Position numbers and translations under genes: made by a program. The notes under the pieces were generated by a model. The model saw nothing but the letters and a program-made list of their open reading frames with translations. It made no database searches and was not told the origin of the DNA. Positions 17,201 through 23,242 of a stretch of DNA of 23,242 nucleotides are shown piece after piece. Position 1 is the stretch's first letter; every line of letters begins with the position of its first letter. This DNA comes from Nemertoderma westbladi (Eukaryota; Xenacoelomorpha; Nemertodermatida; Nemertodermatidae), in contig JAUCBJ010003449.1 in the NCBI GenBank assembly GCA_032718475.1, positions 1 to 23,242 of the forward strand, given 5' to 3'.

Positions 17201-18958
17201 CTATGGGTACGGCGATGTGTCGGTGTCCGAGTTGGACATCTGTATCGGAGTCTCGCAGCATACCGGTCGATTCCGTGCAGAACGCGCACCCCGCAGACAC
17301 ATTAAACCCGCGCGGAGGAGTGCGAAACTCAATTCACGGCGGATCCAACGAATACACTCGGAGTACGGTGCCTCACGCTTCGGAGTACGGTGCCTCACGC
17401 TTCTCGGAGAGTAACATCCCGAGTCGCTTCACGAACTGAGACGTGGTTGGCGAGAAGCCACCATACTCCGAGAATATGAGCGGCGTAAATGTCGCCAACT
17501 CAATTTCACGAATCCGCTCGTCATAAAGATTACGCTTGCGGGCCTCGTGATGGAGGTGGGCGTCGGCGAGAGGCATTGCAGCATTCGTGGGGGCTAGGGG
17601 GTTGAAGATGGAGACATCCAGGAATATCTTCTGATACCTGGAACCCCAGAAACCACAGACGGACACATCGAGGCGGGCTTGGTCGTCGGTGGAAGTGGAA
17701 TGTCGGATGAACTTCTCACCGGTGACTGGCTGCAAATGAGGTTCGACCGCGACGTTATGCGCTACTTCGGTTAGTGTAGTGGCGAAGAAATCGCGGACTT
17801 CATTGTGGCGAATAGACGGATAGCCGCCTGTAGGACACGACATAGCGTGATTTACTGAAAATCGTGTCCCACAGGCGCACCGGGCCGGAAGAAGTCTCGG
17901 TTGCCAACCATAGCGCATGCATAGAGCGTCGCGGAACTCCTGCTTACCTAGGTGAGTGTTTTGGATCGTCACCGGGCGAGAGTTTAGCCAGGACGAAGCG
18001 CCCTTCTCGGATGTCAGCTCCCGTAGGTGTTGTTGGTCCCGATTGAGTCCTGAATGAACCTCCTCGACCTTCTTCTTCAGGTTGGCAGTTTCCTGGATCC
18101 TTATAAGGTTAGTAGCCTCTTTTTGCAGTTCTGCTCTTTCGTTTATGTTACCCCCCTTATTAAATGGCGCACATAATAATCTAGAATTACTATATTGCAA
18201 CTCTAGGTCGGACGGAAGCGGGATCGCTAAACCTCCAAGGCGCACCGGGAGCGAACAGAGATCCCGTTCCGCAGGAGTGATGGCAGGCTGCCCCGCTAAC
18301 GACGCAAGACACTTCTCGACGACAGCCTCGAGATCTCCGAACCGATCCGTAGACTGCGGAATAACGCGCAATATGTATCGCCAACGCGCCGACAACCCAA
18401 TCGCGAGGCCCGCGTATACGCAGTGCGGGTCAATGGCGGCGATTCCTTCGAGACGCTCCACCTGTCGGATAAACTTGGTAACCTTGGCGTCGACGAACTC
18501 CTGTCGGAACTCTTCAGTGCCGACGGCGCCGCCGAGAAATCGGCACCCACGGACCTCGATCGTAAAGCAGGGTTCCGAGAATAGGGACTCTGCTTCTCCG
18601 AGAAACTCTGGCTTTACGAGGAGGACACATTTCGTCGGAAAGTACCCGTATAAAGGACCCCGCGCAGTTACTACGTCCCACCATTTCCGGAGCTCAGACA
18701 GCGTTCCGGCCGCATTCCCGTCGTCCGCATACCACTTCTGGTTCACGCTGGACGCTTCCTCCAGCTCATCTAACAGCGGGATCATCCCAACGGCGTAGCT
18801 CGGCATGGCGAGAGGGTCGCCCTGGGTAAAACCCTCGGACGAGTATATAAACTCGCCCCCGATAAACAGTTTAGTTGGCTGGGCGTAGCAGTTGGAAACC
18901 GCAGTCTTAAGGGAAGGACAAACGATGCCGATATTGTGTGTCGCAGCGGGATCGATGA
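17201..18958 (-). pseudogene. Reverse transcriptase (motifs B-E) with CCHC and restriction-like endonuclease
   Basis: The frame shows RT motif B EGFTQGDPLAMPSYAVG (about 18836-18786), the catalytic YADD of motif C (18731-18720), motif D TKCVLLVKP and motif E GCRFLGGAVG. Further on are CACGTRFSVNHAMSC (about 17890-17840), a C-x-C-x7-H-x4-C zinc motif like the one before R2-type endonucleases, then RHNEVRDF, ARLDVSV (about 17675-17655) and FLDVSIF (about 17625-17603), the acidic motifs of a restriction-like endonuclease. The part before motif B is missing (see the junction at 18945-18965), including the motif A aspartate. Near the end, a 22-bp tandem duplication (17359-17402) shifts frame. The conserved tail RELSFALLRAGLMCLRGAR continues in the other frame to the stop at 17201. 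The long open frame extends to 19256 on paper, but its first roughly 98 residues are out of frame with the true upstream coding. Confidence 0.8.
17359..17402. repeat. 22-bp perfect tandem duplication that breaks the retroelement frame
   Basis: The 22 bases at 17359-17380 are repeated exactly at 17381-17402. Because 22 is not a multiple of three, the endonuclease frame ends in REAPYSEA and a stop, while the conserved C-terminal tail starts with the same REAPYSE in the next frame. The perfect identity points to a recent event. Confidence 0.9.
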
Positions 18959-18965
18959 GCGGGAT
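18945..18965. other. Internal deletion junction with 8-bp direct repeat
   Basis: On the higher-coordinate side, the N-terminal domain ends at ALLLQKPSRS in one frame. Within a few codons, on the other side, THNIGIVCPSL (just before RT motif B) continues in another frame. In intact relatives as I recall them, a few hundred residues including RT motif A lie between these two blocks. AGCGGGAT occurs at 18945-18952 and again at 18958-18965, which fits microhomology-mediated joining or filler DNA. The amount lost cannot be measured without a full-length relative. Confidence 0.6.
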
Positions 18966-19430
18966 GGTTTCTGTAGGAGGAGGGCGGGGAGAATCATTAA
19001 CGCCGTTAGAGCAGCATCCTCGAGTCCAACGTCGCCACTGAACATGTTGAGGAGCCGTGACATCTCGGAAACGACCTCGCGACCGGCCGCGCCTGGGGGA
19101 AGAAGAAACAAATTCGATCGCCAATGGACTATCACATTGTACACTCGATGTAATGTGTCTAAGAAAGCTGGGGCAGGTATTGGTTGTCCGAACCAAGATA
19201 TCGTTGGTGACCTTGTTGCCAACATTGAAGAAGGCCTTTGACGAACTACTGGACAAACCCGGGGAAGGTCAGGAATGGATTTAGGGTTAATGGGACCAAT
19301 GAAATTCTCACATCTCCCCACCAACAGCGGACCACAAATAGTGCAGTGACGCCCTTCCTTTGCGCATACACACCTAGTGCAACGCCCCCCAGATGCGCTG
19401 CAGCTACAACAATGGTTGCCACCCGACAGA
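18960..19430 (-). pseudogene. Retrotransposon N-terminal part: second cysteine cluster and conserved domain
   Basis: After the repetitive segment the frame reads CCSCSASGGRC, TRCVCAKEGRHCTIC and VGRCEN, a dense cluster of about ten cysteines (19425-19310) likely to bind zinc or nucleic acid. Next comes a helical domain with VHWRSNLFLLPPGAAGREV, SEMSRLLNMF and MILPALLLQKPSRS. This combination is characteristic of the N-terminal half of the same marine retroelement proteins, where it precedes the RT. It belongs with 17201-18958 as one original protein but is now out of frame with it because of the deletion. Confidence 0.65.
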
Positions 19431-20215
19431 CTGGTGACAGGGGCATCCGACAGACTTGTGGCGGTGACAGGGACACCTGACAGACCGGTGACAGGGACAT
19501 CCGACAGACTGGTGACAGGGACATCCGACCGACTGGTAGCAGTGACAGGGTGAAGGATACCCGACCGACCGGTGACAGGGACATCCGATAGACTGGTGGC
19601 GGTGACAGGGAGAAGGACACCCGACAGACCGGTAACAGGGACACCCGAAAAACTGGTGACAGGGACACCCGACAGACCGATGACAGGGACACCCGACAGA
19701 CCGGTGACAGGGACACCCGACAGATTGGTGGCGGTGACAGGGACACCCGACAGATTGGTGGCAGTGACAGGGACACCCGACAAACTTGTGGAGGGACACC
19801 CAACAGATTGGTGGCAGTGATACCCGACAAACTTGTGACAGGGACACCCAACAAACTTGTGACAGGGACATCTGACAGACTAGTGGCGGTGGCAAGGACA
19901 CCCGACAGACTGGTGACAGGGACACACGACAGACTGGTGACAGGGACACCCGACAAACTGGTGACAGGGACATCCGACAGACTGGTGGCGGTGGCAGGGA
20001 AACCCGACATGCTGGTGGCAGCGACACCTGGAAGACTAGTGGCGGGAACACCGGACGGACAGGTGACAGGGACACCTGAAGAGAGGGACACCCGCTAGAC
20101 TAGCGACAGGGACACCCGACATGCTGGTGGCGGGGACACACGACAGACTGGTCACAGGGACATTAGACAGGCTGGTCACTGGGACGTCCGACAGACTGGA
20201 CACAGGGACCTCACC
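19430..20215. repeat. Coding minisatellite, about 24-bp unit (SGVPVTSL repeats)
   Basis: Roughly thirty variants of GACAGGGACACCCGACAGACTGGT occur, with some units lengthened to 30-36 bases by an added GGCGGTGACAGG. Because the unit is a multiple of three and lacks stops, several frames are open on both strands. The minus frame reading SGVPVTSL is continuous with the retrotransposon protein on both sides. That reading changes frame near 20080 and again near 19795, so units have been gained or lost imprecisely. Plus-strand open frames here are by-products. Confidence 0.85.
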
Positions 20216-20578
20216 AGAAAGCGGTGAACTGAATCGAGGTGAAGGCGGACTACCTAGAGGACTATGGAATGTAAGGGAATCTTCCAATATCGTCTCATCT
20301 GCATCAACTAGAGTGACGTCACCAAAGTTGGATGTACATTCCACGGGTTGAGACAGCGACATTCGTGATACGTCGTCGACATTGTCCGGTAGGGACGACA
20401 TAAGTGGTTGGGAAAACGAGCTTCTGTTCGGATTCCAGGGATTGTCGCATCTTCCTTCCTCCAGTAAGGCGCAGCTGTCACATGGCCGCCCTCGACACTG
20501 ACACCTACACCTCGAGGTCGTGCTGCAACGGCCGCCAGCTCGCATCGAATACTGACATTGGCAGCACCGTTTCGGCAT
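20036..20578 (-). pseudogene. Retrotransposon N-terminus: first cysteine cluster
   Basis: The likely start is the ATG at 20578 (MPKRCCQCQYS); an in-frame TAG lies three codons upstream. The first 45 residues hold a cysteine cluster (CCQCQ...GGRC...RCRCQCRGRPCDSC...GRCDN). Its spacing closely follows the second cluster at 19425-19310, so one is probably a duplicate of the other. An acidic, Ser/Pro-rich stretch follows (about residues 50-115), and then the SGVPVTSL repeats, where a frame change near 20080 leads to a stop at 20036. Cellular role unknown; by position it is a gag-like or nucleic-acid-binding N-terminus. Confidence 0.6.
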
Positions 20579-20720
20579 AGCGACCTAGTCGCCCGTTATT
20601 GTATTCGTATCCAGAAATAACTCGCGAATAACCGGCGAAAGCTGCCGACTTCCGAGATAGAATAAGGCGCCAATCAGTCTGGATGTCAAGCCAGTATAGT
20701 ATGCTCACTACCTATTCTTA

Positions 20721-21322
20721 AGTACCTGCTGTTTTTAAGTCATTTAAGTCAATAAAATCTTTATAAGATCTTTACAATCTTTACACCGCCAAAATAATAA
20801 ACCTATAAAATTATTATTAATTAAATTAGCACCAGCGAAACAAGACAGAGTGAGAATTAATCTGATACAAAATTAATAGTAATCACCTAAATTATTATTT
20901 TGAGTAAAAAAAACCAAGAGAGTAAAACACAAGTGGGGCATTACGTTTACTATACTCAGTCTTCGAATAATTGAATTAATTGAATTTATATAAAAACAAC
21001 AAAGTAAACAAGACCACAGAATCTGCTGGGTACTTTGTGGGTGGGTGGGCCGCCGCTATAGCATAGCTAGTGTTGCCTTGGCCCACTCACATATAAGGAG
21101 GAATATTTGGCAGGGAAAAAATTTATAAGTGCGGGAATATCTTAAAAACTTAAATCGGTTGGGTGAACTTTGGGAACACTGGAGTGGCATCAGAGTGGTG
21201 TTGAGGCAATGTAAGGTAGATCATACAGTTAATAAATAGATAGGCAATGGTTAGACTTTGGAATATACTGTATAGAACTATATTACTACTGTAATTCGTT
21301 TACATATATATTATAAAGGCTA
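20721..21322. other. Intronic DNA upstream of the retrotransposon
   Basis: AT-rich DNA with no supported gene. It lies between the retrotransposon's 5' end and the donor side of the intron. GTGGGTGGGTGGGCCGCCGC at about 21039-21057 is a small GC-rich exception. Confidence 0.4.
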
Positions 21323-21399
21323 AAATATAGATATAGATATTATATAGATAATGGTCGAGCGAAATAAAGGTACAGTACGAATATAAAATAATTGATTAC

Positions 21400-21706
21400 C
21401 TAGAGAAGTCCACAGCGGTTCATTAACACTATTCTCATTCATGACTAGTTCCGCACGAATGACTTCCCCAGTGTCATGCCGATAAGCTATTAGAGCCCAA
21501 TGTTTGAATACAGCGGGCCCCCCTAGATATCGCTCATCAGATGTATCAGCCGGTTTCTTTTTTGTTGAACTGTGATAACTTTTAATGGAAGCATCTAACA
21601 CCTTTCCCACAATGTAAAACGACGTCAATTTGCAGACGTTGTCTGGCATTTTCCGACATTCTCCTTGACATAATTTTTTCGAATTCTTTCCTACCTGGTT
21701 ACCCAT
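21400..21706 (-). CDS. LRAT/NlpC-P60-like protein, exon 1 (N-terminal part)
   Basis: This exon encodes residues 1-102 and the first base of codon 103. The start ATG at 21706 has G at +4, and the protein begins MGNQVGK, which fits an N-myristoylation motif (Gly2, small residue at position 6). After a cysteine-containing N-terminal region comes FKHWALIAYRHDTGEVIRAEL. His69 in HWALI matches the first catalytic histidine of LRAT-type folds, and the strand pattern after it is also typical. The donor CTAG|GTAATC follows SL. With exon 2 the protein has His69 and Cys145, N-terminal lipid-anchor potential and a hydrophobic C-terminus, so it probably acts at membranes. The open frame continues 26 codons past the donor into intron, which would give a truncated protein lacking the cysteine. 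The last two-thirds of this exon is duplicated, broken, at 11049-11293. Confidence 0.7.
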
Positions 21707-22275
21707 GTAAAGTGTCGTCTTTTCACACTACAATTTTTTACGTCTCAGTAATTCTCTTAGTTTAATATTATTTATCCCTCTTCGGGTATAATACTGTATA
21801 ATAAATGACAAACCTTTATGAAAGATTCTGAAGGCAAAGTCTGTTAAATATTATTTACTACCATTGTGTATTTATTTGAACAATATGATTAGAAATCTAA
21901 TTATAGGTAATGACAAATAGTTAAGGGATGTTTTACAGGAATCATTAACCAGCGCAGCAAGGCAGCATCAATTTAAAACATATAATCTTTCGTTTCCATT
22001 ACAAAGCTCAGGTATTGTATGGGGAGGGGGGGAGGGGGTGCAGAGATAATATAATAACTATTTACCAGATAGGGGGTAACTGGACGTAAATTCATCCCTC
22101 TTATTAAGGGGAAATTCGATGCAAATAACAGCTTATTACACTCAAAAATAAAACTGTAACCTTATCTATTGTGTTTAGATTATTGTTTTGGTTAAAATAA
22201 TGTGCTCCTTTCCTTAAATTGAGAATTTAACATTGAGGTAGGATATTTATTCGCCAAGATGGGATTTGCGACCAG
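21707..22275. promoter_or_regulatory. 5' flank of the LRAT-like gene
   Basis: This stretch must contain any promoter of the minus-strand gene, but I see no clear TATA box or initiator. A G-rich tract (22021-22039) is the only compositional feature. No coding sequence is supported. Confidence 0.3.
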
Positions 22276-22347
22276 TCCCCCCCCCCCCCCCCCCCCCCCC
22301 CGTCGGGCGGGGGGGGGGGGGGGTGGGGCGTGCGACCAGTCCCCCCC
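22268..22347. repeat. C25 tract facing a G-rich tract, with a duplicated flank
   Basis: GCGACCAGTCCCCC occurs at 22268 and again at 22332. The first copy runs into about 25 consecutive C (22277-22301), followed by GTCGGGC and a G run with one break to about 22328. The C and G runs could pair as a hairpin or form quadruplex/i-motif structures. Exact run lengths are unreliable in any assembly. Confidence 0.75.
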
Positions 22348-22450
22348 TATTTACGTACTTGTGTGTAAAGTATCACTTTACAGTGTGATGATCCGAGTGG
22401 CTTGTTACACGAACGAACGTTAGAGAGTGAGTGAAAATAAAGCCACGTGG

Positions 22451-22514
22451 ATCAGAACACTGTAAAGTACTTTGCAACAAGTATCAGAACACTGTAAAGT
22501 ACTTTGCAACAAGT
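22451..22514. repeat. 32-bp perfect tandem duplication
   Basis: The 32 bases at 22451-22482 are repeated exactly at 22483-22514. Each copy contains ACACTGTAAAGT. The inverse, ACTTTACAGTGT, lies about 80 bases upstream, near 22374, so hairpins with either copy are possible. Confidence 0.9.
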
Positions 22515-23242
22515 ATGTATGTAGTTTTATTCCAAAATTCTAACATTACGAAATGATTGTATGTATACATTATAAGTGATAGAAACGGCACAAATTAAAT
22601 TAGTTTCTCTATAAATAAATGTAAAATGATATTAATTATGTTATAAATTAGATAGCTTATATTTATGGTGGCATTTGGAGCCATGTTATATTAATATAGC
22701 TAGGTTATTAATAGCTATACCCCGCTTAACGGTAGGTAATGCAGTAGGCCTATCTGGCTGTCAAGCAAATTTCCACCTATTGCTTATGTGGTAACCAATG
22801 ACGGCGTTAAGTAATGTCCACTAAGGGGACAATACTTAACTGATAACACCAAATACAATACTAAATATGTACAGGCCAATGCAATCCTGTAATGTCCTCT
22901 AACGTTGTAAAGTGCTAAATAACAACTCGCTGTTAATACTAACGGCGTTGAGTAATATTACTATTTTGGAATAATAACTATTTACATACTTGTTGAGATT
23001 AGTTATAAAATAAATTATTATAAAAGTGTAAATTATAAAAATAAATAAATGTATTAAATACGATTTGATTGATTAATTATTGATATAGGAATTTGCGTGT
23101 CCAATAGGTAGATGCACTTTATGAATTTACAGTTGTTATGTTACTAAGAAAAATTTATAATTATAGTAAATCAAAATTGTTACCAATTGGCTTAATGGAG
23201 AAAAGGAACAAGACCTGAGCATGAGCAATGGATGATCGGTAT
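22515..23242. other. AT-rich non-coding DNA
   Basis: No supported gene. The words ACGGCGTTAAGTAATGTCC (about 22801) and ACGGCGTTGAGTAATATTA (about 22942), with CCCCGCTTAACGGTAGGTAATG (about 22720), look related and may be decayed repeat copies. Confidence 0.4.

Larger units (their letters stand above)
17181..20720 (-). mobile_element. Defective non-LTR-type retrotransposon with RT and restriction-like endonuclease
   Basis: The edges are set by the change from AT-rich to GC-rich DNA and by the coding content. Reading along the minus strand: a cysteine-rich cluster (20578-20450), a coding minisatellite (20215-19430), a second cysteine cluster (19425-19290), a conserved N-terminal domain (about 19150-18970), RT motifs B to E, a CCHC motif, a restriction-like endonuclease and a conserved C-terminal tail, with a stop at 17201 and a short A7 tract at 17188-17182. 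Known relatives, as I recall them, are abundant in corals, sea urchins and amphioxus. The 5' end near 20720 is approximate, and I find no convincing target duplication. The element cannot make an intact protein. Confidence 0.75.
16895..21399 (-). other. Intron of the LRAT-like gene, hosting a retrotransposon
   Basis: The donor is CTAG|GTAATC at 21399 and the acceptor is CTTACTAG at 16895, which is GT-AG. Phase 1 is kept across the join. Most of the 4.5 kb is a GC-rich retrotransposon in the same orientation as the gene (about 17181-20720). The remaining intron DNA, 16895-17180 and about 20720-21399, is AT-rich like the surroundings and has no supported gene. Confidence 0.65.

Noticed and set aside
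18082-18798. Plus-strand 238-residue open frame
   Set aside because: It lies wholly antisense to the reverse transcriptase/endonuclease frame, in GC-rich DNA where stops are rare, and has no recognisable domain.
18960-19256. First 98 residues of the long reverse transcriptase open frame as true coding
   Set aside because: The overlapping frame on the same strand encodes the recognisable cysteine cluster and N-terminal domain there. The 98 residues are a low-complexity shadow opened by the deletion.
19404-20098. Several long open frames on both strands within the 24-bp repeat
   Set aside because: They arise because the repeat unit is a multiple of three without stops. Only the minus frame continuous with the retrotransposon protein is meaningful.

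Overview
The window is nuclear DNA from an animal, most likely a marine invertebrate; I cannot name the species. It is AT-rich and gene-poor, coding pieces are separated by long non-coding DNA, and one gene has clear GT-AG splice signals. It holds non-LTR retrotransposon relics, tRNA-derived SINEs, a non-autonomous hAT element and minisatellites. The reverse transcriptase family around 17-20.6 kb and the SINE type at 12.3-12.5 kb are, as I recall them, common in marine invertebrates and basal deuterostomes.

Layout. 1-1.7 kb: decayed LINE fragments in both orientations and a short-period repeat. 2.2-7.9 kb: two copies of one intronless MFS transporter gene, about 90% identical, head to head as an inverted duplication (2281-3586 minus, 6519-7833 plus). 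Each copy has one frame-breaking indel, at a different place. The 2.9-kb spacer holds a possible small cysteine-rich terminal exon, a perfect hairpin, a local duplication and a possible retroelement relic. 8-12.5 kb: an unidentified GC-rich open island, a second LINE 3' fragment, two degenerate motif arrays, a broken copy of an exon whose intact form lies at 21.4-21.7 kb, three SINE-like elements and a 102-bp tandem repeat. 13.8-14.6 kb: an 808-bp non-autonomous hAT element with a perfect 8-bp target duplication. 15.7-16.35 kb: a 53-bp minisatellite with two CCAAT boxes per unit.

16.4-21.7 kb: a two-exon minus-strand gene. Exon 1 (21706-21400) and exon 2 (16894-16434) join in phase 1 to give a 255-residue protein with the His and Asn-Cys motifs of the LRAT/NlpC-P60 thiol hydrolase/acyltransferase fold and a hydrophobic C-terminus. 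Its roughly 4.5-kb intron contains a GC-rich retrotransposon in the same orientation (about 17.18-20.7 kb). That element encodes a reverse transcriptase, a CCHC zinc motif and a restriction-like endonuclease. It is defective: an internal deletion removes the front of the reverse transcriptase including motif A, a repetitive coding minisatellite shifts frame, and a 22-bp tandem duplication breaks the C-terminus.

21.7-23.2 kb is the 5' flank of this gene, with G/C homopolymer tracts and a 32-bp tandem duplication but no recognisable gene. The only apparently intact protein-coding gene is the LRAT-like one. I see no convincing new multi-gene system. The most unusual structures are the CCAAT minisatellite, probably inside the LRAT-like gene's 3' UTR, the inverted transporter pair with non-overlapping lesions, and the rearranged reverse transcriptase element.
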